From CAWCFV01 sp963794995 (GTDB lineage Bacteria; Actinomycetota; Actinomycetes; JACCUZ01), in contig CAWCFV010000002.1 of the NCBI GenBank assembly GCA_963794995.1, positions 2,480,001 to 2,544,000 on the forward strand: a stretch of 64,000 nt of DNA. Reading direction: 5' to 3'. The translations under genes were made by a program, and so were the position numbers. Position 1 is the stretch's first letter; every line of letters starts with the position of its first letter. A model generated the notes under the pieces. The model was given only the letters and a program-made list of their open reading frames with translations, was not told the DNA's origin and did no database searches. Of this stretch, positions 36,308 to 43,956 are shown piece by piece.

Positions 36308-36478
36308 CCCGCAGAGTCACGTGTCCGGACGTCCCGGGACACACCGGTCACCCGGTCACCCGGCCCGTGCTCCGGGCGTACCGCAGATACGGCGAAGTGA
36401 CGATGTACGCCTGGCCGGGCCGGGAGCAGTGTGGGCCCTGAGCCCTCCACCGGGAGGCACGGCGACAAGGAGTGCAGC

Positions 36479-36913
36479 GTGAGTGACATCCAGAACGACA
36501 TCGACGAGGCGGCCGGCGGCATCGACCGACGCACCCTCATCCGTCGCGCCGGCCTGGTCGGCGCAGCCGCCTGGACGCTGCCCGTGGTGTCCAGCTTCAG
36601 CGCACGGGCCTACGCCGCCTCGGTCCCCGGGTGTTCCTACGACCCGAACGCGGACAACTGTTCGGGCCAGACCCCGTGCGGCGGCGGCTGCTTCTGCAAC
36701 CGCAACGTCACCCGCGGCGAGCCGAACGGGACGACGTACTGCACCGTGCCTACGGACTGCACGAACCAGGACTGCCTGGACAACAGCGACTGCCCCGCCG
36801 GCACCGTCTGCCAGGCGACCTGCTGCGGCACCACGAAGTGCTTCGTGGTCTGCGACCCGGGCCAGGCTCGGGTGCAGGGCGACGTCGAGTGGGCCTCGGC
36901 CCCCCGCAAGTAA
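36479..36913 (+). CDS. Tat-exported cysteine-rich protein (14 Cys), likely substrate of the adjacent maturation genes
   Basis: Protein of 144 aa. The twin-arginine signal DRRTLIRRAGLVGAAAW is followed by a hydrophobic core and a likely cleavage after ARAYA (about residue 46). The mature part holds 14 cysteines in about 75 residues: an N-terminal cluster (CSGQTPCGGGCFC) and a C-terminal cluster (CPAGTVCQATCCGTTKC). The even number would allow seven disulfides. Only one Trp is present near the C-terminus, so a TTQ cofactor as in methylamine dehydrogenase is unlikely. GTG at 36479 has AAGGAG seven bases upstream. Following genes encode a kinase, PqqD-type peptide chaperones, thioredoxin-like proteins and MauE/MauD. 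I infer that it is their substrate; its own activity is unknown. Confidence 0.8.
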   Translation: MSDIQNDIDEAAGGIDRRTLIRRAGLVGAAAWTLPVVSSFSARAYAASVPGCSYDPNADNCSGQTPCGGGCFCNRNVTRGEPNGTTYCTVPTDCTNQDCLDNSDCPAGTVCQATCCGTTKCFVVCDPGQARVQGDVEWASAPRK

Positions 36914-36921
36914 CGGCCTGA

Positions 36922-36957
36922 CGCCGCCGGCGGACCGATCGCGGTCCGCCGGCGGTG
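36922..36957 (+). terminator. hairpin between the Cys-rich gene and the kinase gene
   Basis: CCGCCGGCGGACC (36924-36936) pairs perfectly with GGTCCGCCGGCGG (36943-36955) around a six-base loop. Two further pairs extend the stem to 15 bp. It lies nine bases after the Cys-rich stop and 25 bases before the kinase start. It could act as a partial terminator, leaving more message for the small exported protein than for the enzymes. Confidence 0.6.
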
Positions 36958-36981
36958 CCGTGCCTAGGAGAGAATCGGCTC

Positions 36982-37813
36982 GTGCCAGCCACGTCGGGGT
37001 TCCGGTTCCTCCAGCACGCCTTCCGGGTCACCGCGGACGACCCGGCCCACCTGCGGGCCGCCGAGCGGGCGCTGGCGCCGTTCCGCGCCCAGGTGGACGG
37101 ACGGCACGCACTACCACCTGTCCGACACCCGGTCCGGCTCGTCGCGCTACGGGCTGGAGGTCGACGGCCGCAACGTGTGGGTCTCACCTCATCCCGGTGG
37201 GACCCTCGACCACCTGATGTGGCAGGTCAACGACCGGCTGGCGACCGGCGACCGGTCGCACGTGCTCGTGCACGCGGGTGCGCTGGTCGCGCCCGGCGGG
37301 GGAGCGCTGCTGCTCCCGGCGAGCAGCGGCAGCGGCAAGACCACCACGACCCTCGCGCTGGTCCGGGGCGGCTACGACTACCTCTCCGACGAGTTCGCGG
37401 TCCTGGAACCGGCCACGTTGCGGGTGCGGGCGTTCGCCCGCGCGCTGTCGCTGAAGCCCGGGACCCAGGCGCTGCTGCCCGACCTCGCGGCGAAGGCGGT
37501 CGGCCCGTTCGGGGACGGGGTGAGCGCCTACCTCCCGGCCGAGGCCGTCCGCCCCGGGTCGGTCGCCGAGGGCGGCGAGGTCCGCTGGGTGGTGTTCCCC
37601 CGGTACGACCCGGAGGCGACCCCGTCGCTGCGCCGCCTGCGGCCCGCCGAGGTGCTCGTGGGGCTGGCCACGAACACGTTCAACCTCCGGGGGCGCTACC
37701 CGGCGGCCCTGCCGGCCCTGCGGGCCGTGGCCGAGCGGGCGGCCGGCTGGGAGCTGCGGACCAACGACCTCGCGGCCACCGTGGCCCTGGTCGACGAGCT
37801 CACCGGCCGGTAG
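36982..37813 (+). CDS. HprK-related serine kinase-like protein, apparent single frameshift
   Basis: P-loop protein of about 277 codons, related to the C-terminal domain of HPr kinase/phosphorylase and to kinases of peptide-modification clusters. An N-terminal beta-rich domain (FRFLQHAFRVTADDPAHL; YGLEVDGRNVWVSP) precedes HAGALV. Walker A, LLPASSGSGKTTTTLALV, and YLSDEFAVLEP follow. The end reads NTFNLRGRYPAALPAL and LRTNDLAATVALVDEL. Near 37098 one extra base splits the frame between RAQVD and DGTHYHLSDTRSG. GTG at 36982 has GGAG upstream. The likely role is ATP-dependent phosphorylation of a Ser or Thr of the Cys-rich protein or a partner (inference). Confidence 0.78.
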
Positions 37814-37830
37814 CCCACCCGGCGAAGACG

Positions 37831-37860
37831 CTGACGCGGCTCCGACAACTCTCCTAGAGT
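37831..37860 (+). promoter_or_regulatory. candidate promoter of the PqqD-thioredoxin gene
   Basis: CTGACG (37831-37836) and TAGAGT (37855-37860) are spaced by 18 bp and precede the GTG at 37895 by 34 bp, with GGGAG in between. The -10 fits TANNNT; the -35 is weak. If real, this gene can be expressed apart from the kinase. Confidence 0.4.
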
Positions 37861-37894
37861 CCTGCGCGACGGGAACCGACGACCAGGGAGCCTT

Positions 37895-38678
37895 GTGGCC
37901 GGCGAGCAGGACATCGAGATCGAGGGCCGGGCCGCGGACTCGGTCGCCCTGGCCGACAGCCCCCGTCTGGGCGACGAGGTGGTCCTCGCCGTCGTCGACG
38001 GGGAGGGCGTCGTCCTCGACGGGACGACCGGCGCCAGCCACCTGCTCAACGTGACCGGCGCGCTCGTCGCGCAGTGCCTGGACGGGGTCACGACGCTCGA
38101 GGTGCTCTGCCAGGAGCTCGCGGACGAGACCGGGGCCGAGCTGCAGCAGGTCCAGGACGACGTGCTGACGCTGGTCCGCGGGCTGGCCGACCGGGGGCTG
38201 CTTGCCGGCTTCCGCGCCACGGTCGTCCGAGCACGAGCACGCCGAGACCCCCACGCTCCCGGTCGGGTCGGTCCTCGCCGGACTCGACGCGACGGCCGAG
38301 GACGGCTCGACCCTCGACGACGGCTGGCTGGGCGAGGGCGACGCGCTCGTCGTGAGCTGGGGCGCGCGGTGCGGGTGGTGCACCCGGCTCGCCCCGGACC
38401 TGGCCGAGCTCGCCCCGGCGCTGAGCGCGGCGGGTGTCCGGATCCTGCTCGTCACCCCCGACGACCGGGCTGCCGTGGCGGAGCAGCTGGGCGAGCACGC
38501 CCCGACGCTCCCGGTGGGGATCACCGAGGAGCTGCCCGGCTGGCTGGCGGGGCTGGGTACGCCGGTCGGCTACCTGACCGGACCCGGTGGGGTCACCCGG
38601 GCGCCGCTGGCCTCGGGGGCGACCGGCGTCGTCGCGCTCGTCCAGGCGGTCGCCGCGGGCGAGGTGCCGTCGAGCTGA
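37895..38678 (+). CDS. PqqD-like domain fused to a thioredoxin-like domain, apparent single frameshift
   Basis: About 260 codons. Residues 1-108 are PqqD-like, the peptide-binding fold that presents substrates to modifying enzymes: VALADSPRLGDEVVLAVVDG, HLLNVTGALVAQCLDGV, LEVLCQELADETGAELQQV and LVRGLADRGLLAGF. The remaining part is a TlpA/thioredoxin fold with the redox pair CGWC in VSWGARCGWCTRLAPDLAEL. The first frame has no stop for over 1 kb. Deleting one base near 38228 (GTCGTCCGAG) joins both domains smoothly. Separate genes with a TTG start at 38202 are the alternative. No signal peptide is seen, so the thioredoxin part would act in the cytoplasm. Confidence 0.75.
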
Positions 38679-38686
38679 GCGGCGCC

Positions 38687-38712
38687 CGGCGCGTGCTCCC
38701 GGCCGCGCGCCG
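38687..38712. terminator. hairpin between convergent genes
   Basis: CGGCGCG (38687-38693) pairs with CGCGCCG (38706-38712) in the 41-bp gap between the PqqD-thioredoxin gene and the convergent MauD-like gene. A short bidirectional stop is plausible. Confidence 0.4.
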
Positions 38713-38719
38713 TGCCGGC

Positions 38720-39350
38720 TCAGGCCGTCGCGAGCTTGCGCACCATCCGCACCACGTCGTCCCATCCGCGCACCGGTCCCTCGCTGACGAGCCGGCCGGC
38801 GGTGCCGTCGAGCAGCAGGAGGTACGGCGAGCCGGGGATCTCGTAGTCCGACCAGGCCTCGGTCGAGAGCACCACCGGCAGCTCGGACCCCGCCTGCACC
38901 CGGACCACCTGCTCGACGTCCTCCTTGCCCGCGTCCTTGGTGACGACGACCGCGCGCACGGTGGGGTCGACCTGCCGCAGGCCGTCCTGGGCCATGCGGG
39001 TCCACACGTCGACGCAGATGCTGCAGCTGGTGGAGAGGAAGGCCACCAGCCACGGCCCCTCGTCGAGGGCGACCTCGACGGCGTCGCCGTCCGGCGTCGT
39101 GCCCACGACCGGGACGACGTCCGAGAGCTCCGGCGCAGCCTGCAGCGACGCCGGGCCGGTCGCCGCGGCCGGCGGGGCGGTCGTCCGGGTCGGTGCCACC
39201 GACGCCCGGCCGGCGCCGGGCAGCGGCCGACTCGAGGGTCAGGACCCGGTGCTGGAGGTCCCGGACGGCACGCAGCAGCCCGGCCACCAGCAGGCCGAGC
39301 GCGGCCAGTCCGGCGGTCAGCCCGGTGACCAGGGCCGTGGTCGTGCTCAT
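38720..39350 (-). CDS. MauD-like membrane-anchored thioredoxin-fold protein, apparent single frameshift
   Basis: About 210 codons. One N-terminal membrane helix (LVTGLTAGLAALGLLVAGLL) anchors an external thioredoxin fold with redox motif CSIC in LVAFLSTSCSICVDVWTR. ELPVVLSTEAW and YEIPGSPYLLLLD follow, the latter carrying the cis-Pro region. This is the layout of MauD, which helps form disulfides in exported Cys-rich proteins. The frame shifts once near 39215, where an extra C in GCCCGG separates LTLESAA from RASVAPTRTTAPP. The total length of 631 bases agrees with one added base. It starts in an ATGA overlap with the MauE-like gene. Confidence 0.8.
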
Positions 39351-39880
39351 GCGGTCGACACCGCCGTCCGGGCGACGCCGACCACCGGGTAGCGCGCCAG
39401 CAGCAGGTACACCAGCCCCGCGTCGACCACGGCCTGCGCCAGGAGCGCGAGTGCCGTGCCGGCGCCCTGGTCGCCGACCACCCCGACCAGCCCGGTCGCA
39501 CCACCGGTCGCGACGACGGCCGCGGCCAGTGCCAGCACGGTGTCGACCCCCACGTGCAGGAGGCTCGGGGGCGCGTCGTCGCCGACGAAGCACCCGCAGG
39601 AGGACGCACCGCGCGCGCGTCCCACGGCGGTGACGACGGCGAAGCCGGCGTAGCAGAGGGCGACGGCGAGCGCCGCCAGCCGCCCGCCGGCGAGCAGGGC
39701 CCACGCGCCCACAGCGGCCTCGGCCAGCCCGAGCAGCCGTGCGGCTCGGCGGCCCGACGACGGTGCAGCCCCAGCTCACGCGCGGCGGACACCATCCCCT
39801 CGGGGCGCAGCACGCGGGGGACGCCGGCGACCACCAGGAGCAGCGGCGGCGGCCCCGTGCAGCACCCAGGCGTACGACAC
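39347..39880 (-). CDS. MauE-like membrane protein, apparent two frameshifts
   Basis: Membrane protein of about 177 aa with four helices: LLLVVAGVPRVLRPEGMV, WALLAGGRLAALAVALCYAG, VLALAAAVVATGGATGLVGV and LLAQAVVDAGLVYLLLA. It has the MauE/DoxX-like motif ASSCGCFVGDDAP with paired cysteines. MauE and MauD act together in maturation of methylamine dehydrogenase light chain (family knowledge). Two compensating shifts, near 39850 (one extra base) and near 39750 (one missing), keep the total length divisible by three. GTG at 39880 begins VSYAWVLHG. It is divergent from the next gene by 109 bp. Confidence 0.75.
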
Positions 39881-39989
39881 GGCTCGTCCCCTCCACCGGA
39901 TCCACGTCTTCCGACCCGAAGACCCTGACAGTCCTCCCGGTCCCGTGCAATCCTCGCTCATCCACGGGTTCGCGGAGGGGGATTGCTCC

Positions 39990-40881
39990 ATGACGGCTGA
40001 CGCCGTGGCGCCCGAGCCGCGCTACCTGCACGGACCGGGCGTCTGCGGCAACAGCCCGGAGACGATCGACTGGGCCGGCACCCGGGTGCTGGAGCATGGC
40101 GGACGGGACCCGGTTCGGCATCCGCAGCTCGAGCCTGCCGCTGCTGGCAGCGCTCGAGGGTCTCTACCCCGACCTCGTCGTCGGCGACGAGGGCCCGGCC
40201 CTGTACTCGCTGCACGTCGGGACCGGCGGTCGCCGGCGGGCGGCGCCGCTGCACTTCCTCTACCACGGTGGTCAGGTGCTGCGAGGAACCCGCGACCTGG
40301 GGCGACTCGTCCGGTGCCTCGTGTCGCATGCCAGCCAGGTCCTCGAGCGGGAGCTCGCCGAGACGAGCGTGCTCGGCACGACCGTGGTGCTGCCCGACGG
40401 CACGGTGCTGCTCGCTCCGCCCGAGCTCGGCGTGATGGCGCGCGAGGTGGACCGGCTGCTCACCTCCGAGGGGGTAGCGGTCGCCGACTCCTCCTGGGCG
40501 GTGCTGCGACCCCGGACCGACGGCGGCGCGGGAGTGGCGGTGCCCCGGCCGGGCGTCGGGCCGGACCCGGACGAGCTCGACCTGGACGCGCTGCGCGCCC
40601 TGGGGCCGTCGGTGGCCGAGCCTGTCGTCGGGGCGGGCGAGCGGACGCTGGGGCTCTGGTACGCGGCCGTCCCGCCCGCCGCGCTCGGTCCGCTGCGGCG
40701 GGCCCAGGCCGCCGCCTCCACGGCGAACCTGCTGCGCCGGCCCTACCCGGGAGGCCCGGCCACGGCGCTCGGCACCCTCCTCGACGTGGTCGGTGCCGGA
40801 GGTGTCGTCGGGGTGAACTGGGTCGACTCCGACGACCTGGTCGGCCAGGTGGCCCGGGCCGCGGCCGCCGGCCCCGCGTGA
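39990..40881 (+). CDS. HprK-fold protein without a P-loop (pseudokinase), apparent single frameshift
   Basis: About 297 codons. By eye it aligns along its length with the HprK-like kinase of this locus. TTVVLPDGTVLLAPPELGVM and ADSSWAVLRP stand where that protein has ALLLPASSGSGKTTT and SDEFAVLEP. STANLLRRPYPGGPATAL matches NTFNLRGRYPAALPAL, and NWVDSDDLVGQVARAA matches TNDLAATVALVDEL. The glycine-rich Walker A and its Lys are gone, so ATP phosphotransfer is not expected. An extra C near 40095 splits TRVLE from MADGTRFGIRSS; a start at ATG 40096 is the alternative. ATG at 39990 has GGAGGGG upstream. It may act as a substrate-holding or regulatory partner (inference). Confidence 0.72.
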
Positions 40882-40917
40882 CCCGGCGGCCGCGACCGGG
40901 CGGCGCGGAGGTCGGTC

Positions 40918-41208
40918 GTGTCCGCAGCACCTGACGCCGTACCGGCCAGGTACCGCCGGAACGCCGGTGCCCTCTGGCGCGTCTCCGCCGACGTCCTGGT
41001 GGTCCTGCCGCCCGGGGCCGCCGACCCGGTCGTCGCACCCGAGCCCGCGGCCACCGTGTGGCAGGCCCTGCGCGACCCGGCCAGCCTGGAGGACCTGGCC
41101 GCGACCCTGGCCGACGCGACCGCCGCACCGGTCGAGGTCGTCGCCCCCGTGGTGGCGGAGGTGCTCGGCCGGCTACGTGACGTGGGGGTCGTGGAGGCGC
41201 TGCCGTGA
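40918..41208 (+). CDS. PqqD-like peptide chaperone
   Basis: Protein of 96 aa with the PqqD fold pattern: a beta hairpin region (ALWRVSADVLVVLPP), the helix after ATVWQALRDPASLEDLAATL, and the helical end APVVAEVLGRLRDVGVV. PqqD-type proteins bind the leader of a peptide and hand it to the modifying enzyme (family knowledge). GTG start with GGAGG upstream. It overlaps the next gene by four bases (GTGA), so the two are translationally coupled. Confidence 0.8.
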   Translation: MSAAPDAVPARYRRNAGALWRVSADVLVVLPPGAADPVVAPEPAATVWQALRDPASLEDLAATLADATAAPVEVVAPVVAEVLGRLRDVGVVEALP

Positions 41209-42368
41209 CGCCCCGGGCGCCAGGGACCGCACTGGCCGTCGACGTCGCGCAGCGGCTCGCTGGTGTCGCGGCACACGGCCTGCCCCGAGGTGCCGGGGCT
41301 GCGGCGGGGATGGCCGGGGGACCGGTCGACGAGCCGACGTGGGAGGCCGTGCTGGCCGGTGCGACCCGGGAGCGGCTCGCCGGCCTGCTGCTGGCGGCGG
41401 CCACCGACGGCGCACTCGACCTCTCCGCGAAGCGGCTGGAGCAGGTGCGCGCCCTGCACCTGACGTCGATGGCGACCACGGTCAGGCTGGAGCGTGAGCT
41501 GCTGCTCGCGCACGGACTGCTCTCCGGCGCGGGGATCGGGGTGCGGGTGCTCAAGGGCCCCGCAGTCGCCCGGCTGGACTACGCGGACCCGGCGCTGCGG
41601 CCGTTCGCCGACATCGACCTGCTCGTGGGCGGCGAGCAGGTCGACGCGGCCAGCGACGTGCTCACCGGCGCCGGCTACCGCCGACGGTTCCCCCAGCCCC
41701 GCCCCGGGTTCGACCGCCGGTTCGGCAAGGGCAGCAGCTTCCGGACGCCGGACGGGCACGAGATCGACCTGCACCGGACCCTGGTGATGGGGCCGTTCGG
41801 GCTCTCCCTGCGGGTGGAGCAGCTGTGGGGGGCCGGCACGCCGTTCGAGGTCGGGGGGGTCGGGATGACCGCTCTGGGCGCGGACGAGCGGCTCCTGCAC
41901 GCGAGCTTCCACGTGGCGCTCGGCGACGTCCCGCCGCGACTCGCGCCGCAGCGCGACGTCGCGGAGATGCTGCTGTTCGGCGCGCACGACCACGAGCGCT
42001 TGGTGGCGCTGGCCGAGGGGTGGCAGGCAGGCCCGGTCCTCGCGTCCGCGATCGCGCTGACCTGGCGCACGCTCGGGCTGGAACCGGTCTCGTCACACCC
42101 GCTCGTGACGTGGGCCCACGATCGCGGGACCACGGCCCCCGAGCGGCGCCGCCTCGCCGCGTACGCCAGGCCGGGGACCAGCTATGCGGGCAAGTCGTTC
42201 GAAGCGGTGCGGGCGCTGCCGTCCTGGAGCGACCGCGCGGCGCTGCTGCGGGCGCTCCTGCTGCCCTCGCGGGAGTACGTCCGCCAGCGGCACCACGGGC
42301 GGCTCACCAGGCTGCGTCACGGACTGCGCCAGGTGCATCGATCCGTCCTCGCGCGGAGGTCGCCGTGA
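41205..42368 (+). CDS. NTP_transf_5 nucleotidyltransferase-fold protein
   Basis: Protein of 387 aa of the uncharacterised nucleotidyltransferase family (NTP_transf_5). The diagnostic centre is RVLKGPAVARLDYADPALRPF followed by ADIDLLV (about residues 118-141), where the two Asp of DID should bind metal. HEIDLHRTLVMGPFGLSL adds a third acidic position. An N-terminal helical part (about 45-105) and a long C-terminal helical region complete it. It would transfer a nucleotide or phosphosugar to a protein or small acceptor; the target is unknown. It is flanked by two PqqD genes with GTGA overlaps on both sides, which argues for a peptide or protein substrate. Confidence 0.82.
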   Translation: MTPRAPGTALAVDVAQRLAGVAAHGLPRGAGAAAGMAGGPVDEPTWEAVLAGATRERLAGLLLAAATDGALDLSAKRLEQVRALHLTSMATTVRLERELLLAHGLLSGAGIGVRVLKGPAVARLDYADPALRPFADIDLLVGGEQVDAASDVLTGAGYRRRFPQPRPGFDRRFGKGSSFRTPDGHEIDLHRTLVMGPFGLSLRVEQLWGAGTPFEVGGVGMTALGADERLLHASFHVALGDVPPRLAPQRDVAEMLLFGAHDHERLVALAEGWQAGPVLASAIALTWRTLGLEPVSSHPLVTWAHDRGTTAPERRRLAAYARPGTSYAGKSFEAVRALPSWSDRAALLRALLLPSREYVRQRHHGRLTRLRHGLRQVHRSVLARRSP

Positions 42369-42652
42369 CCGCGGCGTACGACCCGTCCACCGTCCTGCGT
42401 CCCGCGCCCGACCTGCACGTCGAGCACATCGACGGCGAGACCGTCGTCTACGACCCCCTCCGCCGGGACCTGCACCTCCTGGACACCCGGGCCACCGCCG
42501 TCTGGGACCTGCTCGACGGCACCCGCACCCTCGACGAGGTCTGCACCGAGCTCGCGGCCGTGTTCGGGGCGCCGGTGGAGGTCCTGCGCGCCGACCTGCC
42601 CGTCGTCGTCGCCGACCTCCGCGAGCGCGGGCTGCTGGCTTCCGCGCCCTAG
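42365..42652 (+). CDS. PqqD-like peptide chaperone
   Basis: Protein of 95 aa and the clearest PqqD member of the locus: VEHIDGETVVYDPLRRDLHLL, TRATAVWDLLDGTRTLDEVC, and the end LPVVVADLRERGLLA. It overlaps the nucleotidyltransferase by four bases (GTGA) and is the last gene of the plus-strand unit. Its sequence differs from the other two PqqD domains here, so the three are not recent copies and may serve different partners. Confidence 0.85.
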   Translation: MTAAYDPSTVLRPAPDLHVEHIDGETVVYDPLRRDLHLLDTRATAVWDLLDGTRTLDEVCTELAAVFGAPVEVLRADLPVVVADLRERGLLASAP

Positions 42653-42703
42653 GCGCGGCCCACGCGGTCAGCCGGCCGTCCACCCGGCGAGCCGGCCCGG
42701 GGG

Positions 42704-43798
42704 TCACCGGACCCGCGGGCCCCCCGTCGACTCCCGCACCACCAGGTCGTACGGCGCCTCGAGCTCGCGGGGGGCCCTGTCCCGCTCGGCCGGACCGCTC
42801 TCCAGCCGCTCGGCCAGCAGCTGGACCGCGAGCTGCGCGATCCGCTCCTTGTCCGGCCGGATCGTCGTGAGCGACGGGGTCGAGTAGCGGCCGTCCTCGA
42901 TGTCGTCGACGCCGACGACCGCGACCTCCCCCGGCACGGCCACCCCGCGCTCGTGCAGCCGCCGGAGGGCGCCGAGCGCAAGCAGGTCGTTGAAGCAGAA
43001 CAGCGCGTCCGGCGGCTCCGGCAGGGCGAGCAGCCGGTCGACCGCCGCGGCCCCCTCCGCCCGGGTGAAGCTGGTCGTCGGGACCACGAGCGCGGGGTCG
43101 ACCTCGACGCCGGCCGCGGCATGTGCGGCGAGGTAGCCGCGCTCGCGCACCGGCGCCGTGCCGGACGACGGGTGCGGCTGACGCCCGACGGCCGCGACCC
43201 GCCGTCGGCCGAGGGCGAGCAGGTGCGCGACCGCCGCGGTGGCGGCGGCGACGTTGTCGATCGACACGTGGTCGTCCGGACCGTCGTACACGCGCTCGCC
43301 GAGGAGCACCATCGGCGTGCTGTCCCGACGCGCCGCCAGCTCGTCCGGCCCGGTGGCGACGGGGCTGAGGATCAGGCCGTCGATGAGCTGGGTGCCGTAG
43401 CCGTCCATGACGAGCTGCTCGCGCTCGCGCTCGCCGTCGGTCTGGTCGATGAGCACCGTCCACCCGTGCTGCCGGGCCGCCTGGACGACGTGCCGGGCCA
43501 GCTCGGCGAAGTAGGCCACGTCGAGCTCGGGTACGGCCAGCGCCACGATGCCGGAGCGCCCGCGCCGCAGGTTCCGGGCGGCGATGTTGGGCCTGTACGC
43601 GAGCTCCGCGAGCGCCGCGTCCACCCGGGCGCGGGTCTCCGCCGACACGTGCAGGTAGCCGTTGACGACGTTGGACACGGTCTTCACCGACACGCCGGCG
43701 CGGTCGGCGACGTCGGCCAGCCGGGCCGGCCGGTCGCCGCCGGGCCGCGGCGCGGTGTCCTCGCTCCTCGGGCGCCGGCTCCTCGGGGGTTGGCTCAT
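42704..43798 (-). CDS. LacI-family repressor of the arabinoside operon
   Basis: Repressor of 364 aa. The DNA-binding head (RLADVADRAGVSVKTVSNVV, about residues 26-45) is preceded by an Arg/Pro-rich extension of about 25 residues. RARVDAALAELAYRPNIAARNL is the hinge. The rest is a periplasmic-binding-protein-like sugar domain with DGLILSP, VSIDNVAAA and VGVDDIEDGRYSTP. It is divergent from the GH51 gene across a gap that holds a perfect LacI-type operator. It is therefore expected to repress the arabinofuranosidase-transport operon until an arabinose-type inducer arrives. Confidence 0.92.
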   Translation of the reverse strand: MSQPPRSRRPRSEDTAPRPGGDRPARLADVADRAGVSVKTVSNVVNGYLHVSAETRARVDAALAELAYRPNIAARNLRRGRSGIVALAVPELDVAYFAELARHVVQAARQHGWTVLIDQTDGEREREQLVMDGYGTQLIDGLILSPVATGPDELAARRDSTPMVLLGERVYDGPDDHVSIDNVAAATAAVAHLLALGRRRVAAVGRQPHPSSGTAPVRERGYLAAHAAAGVEVDPALVVPTTSFTRAEGAAAVDRLLALPEPPDALFCFNDLLALGALRRLHERGVAVPGEVAVVGVDDIEDGRYSTPSLTTIRPDKERIAQLAVQLLAERLESGPAERDRAPRELEAPYDLVVRESTGGPRVR

Positions 43799-43883
43799 CG
43801 GGCGCAGGGTATCCAGCGCCGCGGTGGCCGGCCGGCTGCGCGCCGGCCGTGGCGGGGGCCCAGAAACATGGCGTTCACCTCTT

Positions 43884-43895
43884 TACAACGTTGTA
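43884..43895. promoter_or_regulatory. LacI-family operator
   Basis: TACAACGTTGTA is a perfect 12-bp palindrome with the central CG typical of LacI/GalR sites. It is set in the most AT-rich patch of the area (TTTACAACGTTGTATA). It lies 86 bp before the repressor start and 62 bp before the GH51 start, so one site can control both directions. Confidence 0.85.
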
Positions 43896-43956
43896 TATCA
43901 GCGGGTAGACCTAGTCACCAGGCCGGACGAACCAGCACATTTCACGGGAGGTACGG

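Noticed and set aside
36308..36478. Riboswitch in the leader of the Cys-rich gene
   Set aside because: The 170-bp gap has short palindromic pieces (TGTCC/GGACA, repeated GGTCACCC), but no set of conserved blocks of a known class such as c-di-GMP, ydaO or cobalamin was found.
36479..36913. Cys-rich protein as methylamine dehydrogenase light chain
   Set aside because: Tat signal, many cysteines and nearby mauE/mauD suggested it. Only one Trp is present, near the C-terminus, so no TTQ can form, and no heavy chain gene is nearby.
36479..42652. Lasso peptide or sactipeptide cluster
   Set aside because: PqqD and HprK-like proteins occur in such clusters. Here there is no asparagine-synthetase-like cyclase, no transglutaminase-like B protein, no radical SAM enzyme and no short precursor peptide.
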